Positions 7,495-15,518 of a DNA stretch of 64,000 bases are shown here, piece after piece. Each line of letters opens with the position of its first letter. Positions within the stretch are counted from its first letter, which is position 1. The notes below the pieces were generated by a model. It searched no databases, was not told the origin of the DNA, and saw only the letters and a program-made list of their open reading frames with translations. This DNA comes from Paenibacillus radicis (ex Xue et al. 2023) (lineage in GTDB: Bacteria > Bacillota > Bacilli > Paenibacillales > NBRC-103111). Both the position numbers and the translations under genes were made by a program. The stretch lies in assembly GCF_024722015.1 (NCBI RefSeq), contig NZ_JANQBD010000002.1:186001-250000 (forward strand), read 5' to 3'.

Positions 7495-9171
7495 TCATCT
7501 TTTACTCCAAGTATCCTTTAACGACACGATACGGTTAAATACAAGGCGTTCACCGGTTGTATACTTCTTATCTAGGCAAAAATAGCCATGACGTAAGAAT
7601 TGAAAATTCGGTTCCCGGTGGGCATGTTCAACGAAAGGTTCCATTAAAACGTCCTTTAGGGTAACCTTTGAGTCAGAATTTATCTTGGTCGTCCAATCTT
7701 CGTTATCCTTCGGGTTCTCCTGGTCAAGCAACAATTTCTCATATAGATGGATATCAGCCTTAACCGCGTGGCTCTCTGAGACCCAATGGATCGTCCCCTT
7801 TACCTTACGCCCGGCAAACCCGGTACCACTCTTCGTGAGTGGATCGTAGGTACAGCGGAGCTCTGTAATTTCACCGGTATCCCGGTCCTTAATCACTTCC
7901 TCGCACCTGATGAAATACGCCCCCTTCAGCCTTACCTCGATATTCAGGCTAAGCCGGTGAAAACCCTTGGACGGCTGCTCCATAAAATCGTCCCGCTCAA
8001 TATAGATGATTTTGGAAAAAGGAACCTCTCTACTCCCTAGCGCCTCGTTCTCGCTGTTATTTTCAATCATTAGCAGTTCCGTGTCATTATCCGGGTAGTT
8101 AGTAATGATGACCCTTAAAGGCTGCAAAACAGCCATGACGCTAATCGTTTTTGCTTTTAGATCTTGCCTGAGACAATGATCCAAGAGCGAAATATCAACC
8201 GTGCTTTGGTTTCGGATGCTGCCAATCTCCTCAATAAAGCTGCGTATGCTTTCTGCCGTGTAGCCTCGTCTTCTAAGTCCTCGGATGGTAGGAAGTCTTG
8301 GATCATCCCAACCGTCTACGTGGCCCCCTTCTACCAGCTGCCTTAAGAACCGTTTACTTGTCACGACCCCAGTTAAGTTCAGCCGACCGAACTCCCTTTG
8401 CCGTGGAGGCTCAGGAATCTCAAGCTCCCTCAAGACCCATTCGTACAAGGGCCGATGATCTTTAAACTCAATAGAGCATAAAGAATACGTAATACCTTCA
8501 ATCGCATCTTGAATAGGATGAGCAAAATCGTACATCGGATAGATGCACCATTCATTTCCCTTCCTGTAATGCTCAGCATGGATAATTCGGTAAATAACAG
8601 GATCTCGTAGATTTAAATTAGGTGATCCCATATCGATTTTGGTGCGAACAACCTTGGAGGATGCTGGGTAGTCGCCATTTTTCATTTTCGTAAAAAGCTC
8701 CAGATTCTCCTCGACTGATCGGTTTCTATAAGGGCTGTTCCTGCCTGGTTCCGTCAAAGTCCCTCGATACTCCGTTACTTCCTCTGGCGTTAAATCACAT
8801 ACATAGGCCTTACCATGCTTGATCAAGGTGACAGCAGCATTATATATTTCGTTCGAGTAGTCTGAGCCGTAGTAGATATGTTCCTCCGGATCGTAGCCAA
8901 GCCATTTGATATCCTCAATGATCCCATGCACATACTCAATGTCCTCTTTAAGAGGGTTTGTATCGTCAAAACGTAAGTGAAACGTTCCGTTAAACCTTTG
9001 GGCTATTGTATAATTCGAGTGAATGGCGTAGGCGCTTCCGATATGAAGATAACCGTTAGGCTCGGGAGGAAATCGTGTGCACATATCCCTGCCAAATGCA
9101 CTCTGTTCAAGTTCCTGACTAATCAGCTTTAACAAAAAGTTTTCTGTAGGATGCTCCTTCTTATTATCCAA
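7495..9171 (-). CDS. glnS: Glutaminyl-tRNA synthetase
   Basis: This 558-residue cytoplasmic enzyme charges tRNA-Gln with glutamine using ATP. It has the class I signature PPEPNGYLHIGSA (HIGH motif) near residue 36-48, the GlnRS-type FDDTNP, and the KMSKS-like VVTSKRFLRQL near residue 270. The C-terminal ~220 residues have the two beta-barrels that read the anticodon (for example EVRLKGAYFIRCEEV, and LVFNRIVSLKDTW at the end). Length matches bacterial GlnRS. Many Bacillota lack GlnRS and use GatCAB, but Paenibacillus relatives often carry it. The gene stands alone behind a T-box leader and its own promoter. Confidence 0.96.
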   Translation of the reverse strand: MDNKKEHPTENFLLKLISQELEQSAFGRDMCTRFPPEPNGYLHIGSAYAIHSNYTIAQRFNGTFHLRFDDTNPLKEDIEYVHGIIEDIKWLGYDPEEHIYYGSDYSNEIYNAAVTLIKHGKAYVCDLTPEEVTEYRGTLTEPGRNSPYRNRSVEENLELFTKMKNGDYPASSKVVRTKIDMGSPNLNLRDPVIYRIIHAEHYRKGNEWCIYPMYDFAHPIQDAIEGITYSLCSIEFKDHRPLYEWVLRELEIPEPPRQREFGRLNLTGVVTSKRFLRQLVEGGHVDGWDDPRLPTIRGLRRRGYTAESIRSFIEEIGSIRNQSTVDISLLDHCLRQDLKAKTISVMAVLQPLRVIITNYPDNDTELLMIENNSENEALGSREVPFSKIIYIERDDFMEQPSKGFHRLSLNIEVRLKGAYFIRCEEVIKDRDTGEITELRCTYDPLTKSGTGFAGRKVKGTIHWVSESHAVKADIHLYEKLLLDQENPKDNEDWTTKINSDSKVTLKDVLMEPFVEHAHREPNFQFLRHGYFCLDKKYTTGERLVFNRIVSLKDTWSKR

Positions 9172-9214
9172 TGTCGACTCCTCCTAATGAATGCGAAAGT
9201 TGTACCCAGAAACA

Positions 9215-9502
9215 AAAAAAACCTCACCTCCAAGACCTTCTGTCTTGGGGACGAAATTTTCGTGGTACCACCCCAGGTTCATTAATATGTCGCCATATTA
9301 ACCTCTTCAAGTACGGCATTGCAGGCAATGCTTATACTCTAGCTCTATAACGGGAGCTCCCGTCATGCCATCACCAATGAAGGTTCCGACATGCTGCTCA
9401 GAGGCTTGTTTCGTGGAAAAGCTCTTTGCTCCTTTTCAGCTTCCGGAGCTCTCTGTGCAAGAACATTTTCCCTTACTCTTCTCATCATCGCGTTTGAATA
9501 TT
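9215..9502 (-). promoter_or_regulatory. T-box leader of glnS
   Basis: The minus-strand leader contains the T-box core GGGUGGUACCACG (9273-9261) that pairs with the tRNA acceptor end, and then a terminator stem CCAAGAC/GUCUUGG followed by a run of eight U (9250-9213). Upstream there is AGAGUA, CAGAGAGC and a stem ACGGGAGCUCCCGU like stem III. The most likely specifier triplet is CAA, a Gln codon, at 9408-9406, flanked by A and G as expected; this assignment is by eye. Uncharged tRNA-Gln should stabilise the antiterminator and switch glnS on. Confidence 0.9.
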
Positions 9503-9508
9503 GACTAT

Positions 9509-9538
9509 ATAATATCAAATGATTCCCTTTTTTGTAAA
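9509..9538 (-). promoter_or_regulatory. Promoter of the glnS T-box transcript
   Basis: TTTACA (9538-9533), an 18-bp spacer and TATTAT (9514-9509) make a good sigma-A promoter. The start point would fall near 9502, giving a leader of about 330 bases, a normal size for a T-box. Confidence 0.75.
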
Positions 9539-9561
9539 CTGCTATTCTCTTACTCAAATTC

Positions 9562-10359
9562 TTAAAATATGGACTTCTGCATTCCTCCATATACGTCTTC
9601 TAAATACTTAATGGATTCTTGTTGAGCTTCTGATTTTATTTGGATATCGCCTTCATAACCTTGTCTAAAATTTAAATATAGTGATATTGTAGATTTCATT
9701 GCGTTATAACAACTTTCTTTTTCGTGAATAGCTACTGTTTTTTCTAATGCTTCGATAAAATCAGGCGCATTCATTTCAATTTTACGAACACCTCTTGGTA
9801 GTAAATTGTTATTCATTAACACTAATGGACCAATAACAGTACCTCTAACAAATGAAAGGAAATCGATTAATTCAAAAAGCTCTCCTCTGCCAAGTTTAGT
9901 AGCACCGTAATGTACCCATACCCAAAATCGATCTTCAATCCATTGAAAATCAGGATAAGGGAAAGAATAATTCGTTTCATTAACCAGCTGACTTAAGGAT
10001 GAATCCCGTTGCCACATCACAAGAGGTTTTTCCACACCAACCTTTAACTCCTCAATGGTTAAAAATTTTAAATCTACATGAAGAGGTGCTTTGTACAAGC
10101 AAATTAGTACTCGAGGTTCACCTACATGTTCTCCTGTAAATCCTGCTAGAAGATGACCAAATTTATTTGCAATTTGTAGTCTGTTCATCATAATATCCTC
10201 TTTATATGTTGGCTCATAAACAAGAATCAAATCAAGATCACTAAACTGATCCATACTGTTATTTATCATTGAACCCCCAGCAAGTATACCTACAAAGCGT
10301 TCATCATCTTGTATGTTCTTTATTACATTTTCAACAAATTTTTCATGATGTTTTAACAT
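9562..10359 (-). CDS. Nucleotidyltransferase-domain protein (aminoglycoside-adenylyltransferase-like)
   Basis: A 265-residue soluble protein with the nucleotidyltransferase signature GGSMINNSMDQFSDLDLILVYE near the N-terminus: the GS pair and the two Asp of DLDL are the metal ligands of the pol-beta fold. A third carboxylate is probably in HVDLKFLT. The overall plan resembles AadE/Lnu-type antibiotic nucleotidyltransferases, which move a nucleoside monophosphate onto a small hydroxylated drug, but the C-terminal half is not diagnostic and the substrate is open. The ATG at 10359 is used because AGGGG lies 8 bp upstream; a GTG at 10368 is the alternative. It lies upstream of the glnS promoter and is a separate unit. 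Confidence 0.82.
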   Translation of the reverse strand: MLKHHEKFVENVIKNIQDDERFVGILAGGSMINNSMDQFSDLDLILVYEPTYKEDIMMNRLQIANKFGHLLAGFTGEHVGEPRVLICLYKAPLHVDLKFLTIEELKVGVEKPLVMWQRDSSLSQLVNETNYSFPYPDFQWIEDRFWVWVHYGATKLGRGELFELIDFLSFVRGTVIGPLVLMNNNLLPRGVRKIEMNAPDFIEALEKTVAIHEKESCYNAMKSTISLYLNFRQGYEGDIQIKSEAQQESIKYLEDVYGGMQKSIF

Positions 10360-10493
10360 CCTGATCACCCCTGTTAATTTAACCTATTAAAAAAGGCATT
10401 ACGCCGACATAACACACCTGATATATTGATTTCAATAGTATTTATTAAATCGGAACCAATATAAGTTCTTATTGAAAGACCTTTTAAATAGTG

Positions 10494-10524
10494 AAAAGGC
10501 AGCCGACAATTTCTGTCAACCGCC
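10494..10524 (-). terminator. Terminator after the VOC gene
   Basis: A 12-pair stem including three G-U pairs (AGGCGGTTGACA with TGTCGGCTGCCT) and a 5-base loop is followed by UUUUC on the minus strand. It lies ~80 bp after the VOC gene at 10603. Confidence 0.7.
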
Positions 10525-10602
10525 TAGATATTGGTTCAGTGCTCAATTTCACAAATGCTACGATAAGCGCAATGGCTGATCGTTATTTTATTTAGTAATT
10601 AT

Positions 10603-10983
10603 TTATTTGTTTTCCATTACAGCAAAGTAATTATCTTCATTATCTGCAAAGTTAAATACTCTACCGGAAGGTATATTTACAATTTCTCCGACTTTGATAC
10701 TTTTATTTGATAACTCACTACGTAATTCATCGATATTCTCCGAAAAAAACATTAATGAAGGTGTACCAAGATTTAGCCCCGGTGACATTTTAGCAACGAA
10801 ATCCTTATTGTGTAGGATGATACTTGTTTGTGCTCCTTTTGTTGGTGCAATTTCAATCCATCTCATTCCTTGACCGTTATTTTCTTCAGAAATCACACTA
10901 AATCCTACTTTTTCTGTCCAAAAATCGACTGCCTCATCTTGGTTATTTACATACAACATAATTTGACCAACTTTACTAATCAT
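10603..10983 (-). CDS. VOC-family protein (glyoxalase/bleomycin-resistance fold)
   Basis: A 126-residue protein with two beta-alpha-beta-beta-beta halves of the vicinal-oxygen-chelate fold. It opens VGQIMLYVNNQDEAVDFWTEKVGFSV, a classic VOC first module, and closes FNFADNEDNYFAVMENK. The metal-binding Glu of the last strand is visible in FAVME, but the His expected early in the protein is not obvious, so it may be a binding protein rather than a lyase. It sits 135 bp downstream of an ArsR-type regulator in the same direction, and ArsR-VOC or ArsR-SRPBCC pairs are common in this group. Confidence 0.85.
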   Translation of the reverse strand: MISKVGQIMLYVNNQDEAVDFWTEKVGFSVISEENNGQGMRWIEIAPTKGAQTSIILHNKDFVAKMSPGLNLGTPSLMFFSENIDELRSELSNKSIKVGEIVNIPSGRVFNFADNEDNYFAVMENK

Positions 10984-11118
10984 ATGTTTTTCTACTCCTT
11001 ATATTATTAAATTCTAAACCCGATGCTCTTAATCCTGTCCATCGTCAAAGTATATGACACCCAATGGCACCTAATCTTACCTTTCAAGCTTCATTCCATT
11101 CCTGTTCTACCACAGCGT

Positions 11119-11454
11119 TCACATCCGTGTTTCCTTGTCCTGCAGCTTCTGTAAATAGTCATCCAGGCGGTCGAACCGCTTCTCCCAGATGACGCGGTAG
11201 CTCTCCAGCCAATCGTCCAGTTCCCGAAAGGGATCAGGTAGCAGCCTGTAGATCCGACGATTCGCATCCACCTTGGCTTCCACGATTCCAGCCTCACTTA
11301 GAACACGCAAATGCTTGGATGCTTGAGGCTGGCGCAGTTGCAGCCGTTCGGCGATTTCCCCTACAGTGAGCGGAGTTTCGCGCAAAAGCTCAACAATCTG
11401 CATGCGGTTAGGCTCTGCCAATGCACTCATGACGTTAGTATTCATGGTCATCAT
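11119..11454 (-). CDS. ArsR-family repressor, paralogue of the one at 37407
   Basis: An 111-residue winged-helix protein: ALAEPNRMQIVELLRE, TVGEIAERLQLRQPQASKHL (recognition helix) and the wing ANRRIYRL. The C-terminal part WEKRFDRLDDYLQKLQDKE is the tail seen in ArsR proteins that regulate neighbouring SRPBCC (AHSA1) genes. No metal-binding Cys pair is visible. It shares most residues with the protein at 37407-37751 and has the same operator layout upstream. Here, however, the neighbour downstream is a VOC gene, not an SRPBCC gene. No strong ribosome site is seen before any of the three near-N-terminal ATGs, so the exact start is uncertain by up to three codons. Confidence 0.88.
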   Translation of the reverse strand: MMTMNTNVMSALAEPNRMQIVELLRETPLTVGEIAERLQLRQPQASKHLRVLSEAGIVEAKVDANRRIYRLLPDPFRELDDWLESYRVIWEKRFDRLDDYLQKLQDKETRM

Positions 11455-11528
11455 CCGTTCTCTTGCTGATTATTGTAGGCATCCTTGGTTAGTATTTGTA
11501 TTTGTAGTTTATTTGCATTGCCTTAGTA

Positions 11529-11558
11529 AATATACCATAACAGGAATATTACTGAAAA
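11529..11558 (-). promoter_or_regulatory. Promoter and operator of the ArsR gene at 11119
   Basis: A -35-like TTTTCA (11558-11553), an 18-bp spacer and TATATT (11534-11529). The spacer carries ATATTCC...GGTATAT, an imperfect inverted repeat that matches the ATATTCC...GGAGTAT operator in the same place upstream of the paralogue at 37407. Confidence 0.65.
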
Positions 11559-11625
11559 GGAATGGTTGAGACACATTTCATCTCAAAATTCAATGCCGTT
11601 GGCATCGGATTTAAATAAACAAGAT

Positions 11626-11652
11626 GAGGCTGCCTTTAAATAAGGCAGCCTC
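11626..11652 (-). terminator. Strong hairpin terminator after the nitroreductase gene
   Basis: Two perfect 11-bp arms (GAGGCTGCCTT and complement) around a 5-base loop, followed on the minus strand by AUCUUGUUUAUUU. It lies 60 bp downstream of the nitroreductase stop. Confidence 0.8.
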
Positions 11653-11713
11653 AAATCGAAACGAGAAATCCCCAATATGCGGGATCCTTGCTTGAGAATC
11701 GAGCAAGAGAAGG

Positions 11714-12352
11714 TTACTTCCACTGAGCAACTTTTTCGATTGGCAGTCGAACTGATCCGTGTCCAGCGTTGGCCGCTTTTCCTATTGAGATCAACATAAC
11801 AGGTATGAAACGATCCGCTTCGAGACCGAAAGCTTCAGCAATCCGGCCTTTATTAAATCCGGCCATAGGGTTTGTTTCGTATCCGTGTGCACGGGCAGAC
11901 AGCATCAGTTGCATGGAGACGAGACCACTGTCGATTAATACGGATTCCTTCTTCGCTTCGACAGATAGATTCTGAAAATAAGGCACTGACATTGCCAATT
12001 TCTTGTCTTTCACTTCCTGAGGCATAAAACCGAGTTCTACTGCTTTGCCGTAGATTTCTTCCGCATTGGATACGATCTGAAGATCTCCAAAAACAGCGAT
12101 AACTGCCGAAGATGTATTTACCTGTGCAGCATTATAAGGAGCAAGCTGTAATAAAATTGCTTTAGCTTCTGGACTCTCGATTACAAGAAAGCGCCACGGC
12201 TGCATGTTAAAAGAGGACGGGGCGAGCGTAGCTTCCGTAAGAATTTCCCTCATCTCTTCGCGGCTGATTTTTACATTGGGATCGTAATTGGCAATCGCTC
12301 GGCGTCCGGTAACGATTTCGTTAAAGTCCTTCCGTTTGTTCACATCGTGCAT
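11714..12352 (-). CDS. Nitroreductase-family NAD(P)H oxidoreductase
   Basis: A 212-residue FMN enzyme of the nitroreductase fold. The N-terminal RRAIANYDPN has the Arg contacts for FMN, APSSFNMQPWRFLVI is the classic FMN-binding segment, and MLSARAHGYETNPMAGF plus VMLISIGKAANAG form the C-terminal flavin contacts. It would reduce quinones, nitro compounds or similar acceptors with NAD(P)H. The start at 12352 has AGGAG 6 bp upstream, better than an earlier codon. It follows the TetR gene by 42 bp and is expected to be in the same operon, divergent from the MFS pump: a typical self-regulated detoxification set. Confidence 0.9.
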   Translation of the reverse strand: MHDVNKRKDFNEIVTGRRAIANYDPNVKISREEMREILTEATLAPSSFNMQPWRFLVIESPEAKAILLQLAPYNAAQVNTSSAVIAVFGDLQIVSNAEEIYGKAVELGFMPQEVKDKKLAMSVPYFQNLSVEAKKESVLIDSGLVSMQLMLSARAHGYETNPMAGFNKGRIAEAFGLEADRFIPVMLISIGKAANAGHGSVRLPIEKVAQWK

Positions 12353-12394
12353 GGATATCTCCTCTTTCGTTTGATGGTTTACAAGCAACCAACA

Positions 12395-12988
12395 TTAGCC
12401 TTTTTCTCCTCCTAATAGCCGGTCAAAGATCCAACGTAGCGCATGTTTTTTTTTCGCCAATTCTTCTTCGGTCCATCTGAACACACCGTCATCTAGCCAG
12501 AAGGCAGACCCGATAAGCAGAAACTCAGCGGCTTCTTCAGGCTGCTTAACAGAGAATACACCCGAATCTACACCTTGTCTGACGATTTCCGCCACGTAAG
12601 GAATCAGTGCCGTAATTTCGGCGACTTTCCACTTCTGATGCAAGGTGATGTTACGCGCATCATGCAGATAATCTAATACGGTTTGTTCTTGAGGCGTGGG
12701 TATAGCATCCCAAATTACTTTGCTCAGTTTTTCGAACGCGGTCAATCCAGCGTTTTCTGTTGTATGCTTCACATCGGCAAGCCTTGAGGATAAAGTACGC
12801 TCGCAAGCTGCGTTGACGACCTCTTCTTTTGAACTAAAGTAATAATAAAACGTCCCTTGAGCAACTCCCATTTTTTTCACAATATCGCTAACTGACGTAT
12901 GCTCAAACCCATTGATTTTAAATAGCTCCATCGCAACATCCAAAATTTCATTTCTCCGTACTTCGGGATCTTTCGAGATTCGTGGCAT
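12395..12988 (-). CDS. TetR-family repressor
   Basis: A 197-residue regulator with an N-terminal TetR DNA-binding domain: RRNEILDVAMELFKINGFEHTSVSDIVKKMGVAQGTFYYYFSSKEE, here cited by its positions 11-56, with the YYYF turn after the recognition helix. The remaining residues are helical and bind an unknown ligand. The ATG at 12988 has GGAGG 7 bp upstream. It is divergent from the MFS gene at 13122, and the shared spacer carries two near-identical operators, so it should repress both itself with the nitroreductase gene and the pump until a toxic ligand appears. Confidence 0.92.
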   Translation of the reverse strand: MPRISKDPEVRRNEILDVAMELFKINGFEHTSVSDIVKKMGVAQGTFYYYFSSKEEVVNAACERTLSSRLADVKHTTENAGLTAFEKLSKVIWDAIPTPQEQTVLDYLHDARNITLHQKWKVAEITALIPYVAEIVRQGVDSGVFSVKQPEEAAEFLLIGSAFWLDDGVFRWTEEELAKKKHALRWIFDRLLGGEKG

Positions 12989-13035
12989 TTGTTTTCCTCC
13001 ATTTTTCACTCCATTTCTTATATTATAATATATTT

Positions 13036-13099
13036 ATTGACTGAGAGGTAGTCAGTAAATTATACTTCATTTTATATACTGACTGACAATAAGTCAATA
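13036..13099. promoter_or_regulatory. Divergent promoters, each with a TetR operator in the -35/-10 spacer
   Basis: Plus strand: TTGACT (13037-13042), 17 bp, TTATAC (13060-13065) for the MFS gene. Minus strand: TTGACT (13097-13092), 17 bp, TAAAAT (13074-13069) for TetR-nitroreductase. Each promoter contains an inverted repeat with AGTCA/TGACT half sites spaced 7 bp: 13035-13059 and about 13077-13099. The two operators are near mirror copies, so one repressor should close both promoters in the same way. Confidence 0.88.
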
Positions 13100-13121
13100 A
13101 TAAAATAAGGAGTCTGATTTT

Positions 13122-14312
13122 ATGAATAATCGAAAAATTTTGTATGCACTGGGATTCTGTGCAGCAATCGTATCTTTTGCGCAAAACCTGTATGTTCCAC
13201 TCATGCCGGAGATTCAAAAGGACCTGCATACGTCCTTGTATATGGTAAATCTCAGTGTTACCCTCTTCACTGTCGCTCTTGCAGTCCTTCAGATTGTTTA
13301 CGGTCCCTTAATTGACCGAAATGGGCGCAAAAAAATTCTCCTACCCGGGATGATTATTTATGTTTTGGCTACACTCGGTTGCAGTTTGTCCTTTTCCATA
13401 GAAATGCTTTTAATTTTCCGATTGTTTCAAGGCATTGGAGCAGCTGCAGTTCCGCTGGTAGCAGCAACCATGATCGGTGATTTATTTGAAGGAAAAGAAC
13501 GCGCCGAAGCAATGGCGACATATCAGATGATATTGGGGATTGCACCCGCTGTTGGCCCGCTAATCGGTGGTGCGATTGGTAGCGTTGCCGGTTATTCAGG
13601 TGCATTTGGATTTCTGGCTGTCACGGCATTCATTATGCTGTTGGTAGTCATTCTTGTTTTGCCGGAGACTCAACCGGTCAACGTGCAGAGTAATCGTCTC
13701 GATCTCGGGTCTTTTGCACGAATTTTCAAAAATAGAACCGGCTCTGCTGTGCTATTTACGGGCTTTGTTTTATACGATGTCTTTTATACGTTGATCGTAT
13801 TCCTACCTGTCATCCTCGAAGCCCGATACCATTTATCAGTCGCACAGATTGGTCTTGCTTCAATGCTGCTTATGGCTTTCAGCCTTGTTGGCAGTAAACT
13901 CAGCGGAAAATTACAGGCAAGGATCGGTTCGTCCAAAAGTTTAATTCTGACTTTTTCGTTTGTTATCGTCAGCTTAATCTTGTTCATTATTGCCGTCCAG
14001 ATGTCCTTGCTTGTACTTCTGATCACACTTGGCATCATAGGTTTCTTTTGTGGACTAACGATGTCAGCACTGCCTACACTATTAGCGGTAGAATTCGTGA
14101 AGGAGCGTGCTACGGCTATTGGAGTCTACAATTTTGTACGTTATTTGGGTATGGCTACAGCGCCAATGCTTGGAAGCTTGCTTTATTTTTACGGGGGACT
14201 GACGTTGCTTATAGGATTTACAGCGTTTCTGGTAGGGGTGGCGGTTGTTTTTTCCAGTCTACAACTCGGACTTTTGACAAAGAAGACAGATGGAGCAAAG
14301 GGTATCCATTAA
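13122..14312 (+). CDS. MFS multidrug efflux transporter (Bcr/CflA-like, 12 helices)
   Basis: A 396-residue membrane protein with twelve hydrophobic segments. After helix 2 it has YGPLIDRNGRKKILLPG (MFS motif A), then FRLFQGIGAAAVPLVAATMIGDLF in helices 4-5 (drug/proton antiporter type) and GIAPAVGPLIGGAIG (motif C of drug exporters). It should expel toxic compounds using the proton gradient. AAGGAG lies 9 bp before the ATG. It is the divergent partner of the TetR/nitroreductase genes and is controlled by the operator in its promoter. Confidence 0.92.
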   Translation: MNNRKILYALGFCAAIVSFAQNLYVPLMPEIQKDLHTSLYMVNLSVTLFTVALAVLQIVYGPLIDRNGRKKILLPGMIIYVLATLGCSLSFSIEMLLIFRLFQGIGAAAVPLVAATMIGDLFEGKERAEAMATYQMILGIAPAVGPLIGGAIGSVAGYSGAFGFLAVTAFIMLLVVILVLPETQPVNVQSNRLDLGSFARIFKNRTGSAVLFTGFVLYDVFYTLIVFLPVILEARYHLSVAQIGLASMLLMAFSLVGSKLSGKLQARIGSSKSLILTFSFVIVSLILFIIAVQMSLLVLLITLGIIGFFCGLTMSALPTLLAVEFVKERATAIGVYNFVRYLGMATAPMLGSLLYFYGGLTLLIGFTAFLVGVAVVFSSLQLGLLTKKTDGAKGIH

Positions 14313-14651
14313 TCAACCCATTTGAAAAAGGTCAAATTTGAAGATCCGCCTGCCCCTACCATGGTCTAATGTCGGCGGTGATTCTATTTTCAAGAATGCC
14401 GTTGGAGTTTAGTGATCTTTGGATATTAAATTAGCCTCATTAATAATTAATGATATTAATTCAATTCCACACTTTCACTTCATAATTCATCTGAGATTAA
14501 TAATGGATATTCAATGTAATAATAGAGACATGCTAACACCACGTGATTCTACTTTTCAATTAAAATAAAAAAGAAGCCGCAGTGAAGCAAGCTTCTCCAT
14601 ACTTTTTCCATTAACCATTAATCTACAGTTATTTCAAAAGAAATAATGTTT
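14313..14651. other. Gene-free stretch between two convergent genes
   Basis: This 339-bp A/T-rich stretch lies between the MFS gene and the GNAT gene, which converge. It holds a weak hairpin at ~14344-14382 (CCGCC with GGCGG) that may end the MFS transcript, and a terminator for the GNAT gene at 14565-14596. No open frame with a ribosome site was seen. Confidence 0.6.
14565..14596 (-). terminator. Terminator after the GNAT gene at 14652
   Basis: AGAAGC and GCTTCT pair across a 13-base loop and are followed on the minus strand by UUUUUAUUUU. It lies ~55 bp after the stop of the GNAT gene. Confidence 0.7.
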
Positions 14652-15116
14652 CTATATGTTTTCACCCTGTATGGAGAAGTTATACTTCATTATTTTAAAA
14701 CGGATCCCATGCGGCTCATACAGCTTATGATCCAACCATGGTGAATCTTCCTTAAAGCCGAGGCTGCTCCAAAAATGGATCGCTATATTCCTGGAATGCA
14801 GCTCAACCGTCGAAATATTCGTTTGGTGGGTGATGTACGTAACAATTCCTTCCCATAGCCGGCGTCCGATGCCCCGCTTCCGAAAATGTGAAGCGACCGC
14901 GGCAAATCGGATTTCCGCTGTTGTACCGTTCACTATCAAAACCATGGCTCCAACGACGTCCTCACCCTCCAGATACGCGAAATTTACTTCCTCTCCCGAC
15001 ATGGCGAGAGCTTGTCTCATATCTCTACCCATTCCGTATGGCTCCCACATCTCAGTGTACAATAGATCCTCTATCTTCTCTTTAAGAGCCTCATTATCGA
15101 CAATAACCACATTCAT
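14652..15116 (-). CDS. GNAT-family N-acetyltransferase
   Basis: A 154-residue GNAT protein. Motif A is seen as IRFAAVASHFRKRGIGRRLWEGI (R-K-R-G-I-G for the CoA pyrophosphate) and motif B as IHFWSSLGFKEDSPW. The N-terminal half has a Trp- and Met-rich loop (MWEPYGMGRDM) that would shape the acceptor site. The acceptor is not known. GGAG is 10 bp from the ATG. The gene is flanked by terminators on both sides and seems to be transcribed alone. Confidence 0.87.
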   Translation of the reverse strand: MNVVIVDNEALKEKIEDLLYTEMWEPYGMGRDMRQALAMSGEEVNFAYLEGEDVVGAMVLIVNGTTAEIRFAAVASHFRKRGIGRRLWEGIVTYITHQTNISTVELHSRNIAIHFWSSLGFKEDSPWLDHKLYEPHGIRFKIMKYNFSIQGENI

Positions 15117-15258
15117 GCCTGATCTGCTCCTTTTCCTATTACTTAGGGTACTCTACCTTCTTCCTCATATTTATGTATTTTCTCAATTGCACAGTACATG
15201 GAAGTGGAAAAGGATCTTGACTGAACTGGCAAATGGCTTTGATTAAATTGTTCAAAAC

Positions 15259-15286
15259 AAAGAGTCTCGTGAATACGAGACTCTTT
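15259..15286. terminator. Perfect bidirectional terminator hairpin
   Basis: AAAGAGTCTCGT and its exact complement form a 12-bp stem with a 4-base loop. On the minus strand U-rich UUUGUUUUG follows. It lies 26 bp after the stop of the 57-residue secreted-peptide gene and isolates that gene as a single transcript. Confidence 0.88.
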
Positions 15287-15312
15287 GACAATTATACATA
15301 AATGCGATTTAG

Positions 15313-15486
15313 TTACCGATAGAAATAGTACCAGCTTGCTGTATAGACACAATCCATAAAAGTATCACATGGCGGAAAAATTGCTGACATGGCATCTGCT
15401 TTGCTTGGGGCTGAGGAAAGTCCTACTCCGGTTGCCAGTGTTAATGCCAAAACTCCCATTATCAAACGTTTACGTAACAGCTCCAT
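15313..15486 (-). CDS. Small secreted peptide, 57 residues with signal peptide
   Basis: A short gene with GGAGG 9 bp before the ATG and its own terminator. Residues 1-32 are a clean signal peptide: basic MELLRKR, hydrophobic LIMGVLALTLATGVGL, and a cleavage site after SKADA. The predicted mature peptide is only 25 residues, begins MSAIFPPCD, contains two Cys seven positions apart (PPCDTFMDC), and ends with an aromatic, basic tail (SWYYFYR). I do not recognise the family. The two Cys could form a disulfide; a secreted signal, toxin or surface peptide would all fit. The region just upstream is shared with the promoter region of the giant SLH protein at 47094, which suggests co-regulation. Confidence 0.8.
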   Translation of the reverse strand: MELLRKRLIMGVLALTLATGVGLSSAPSKADAMSAIFPPCDTFMDCVYTASWYYFYR

Positions 15487-15518
15487 TCCAATTTGCCTCC
15501 CTTCATTTCAGTTATTGG

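Noticed and set aside
11091..11297. 68-codon frame overlapping the ArsR gene
   Set aside because: It is a shifted-frame shadow of the ArsR coding sequence.
15143..15352. 69-codon minus-strand frame over the terminator at 15259
   Set aside because: It runs through a perfect terminator hairpin and overlaps the real small peptide gene.
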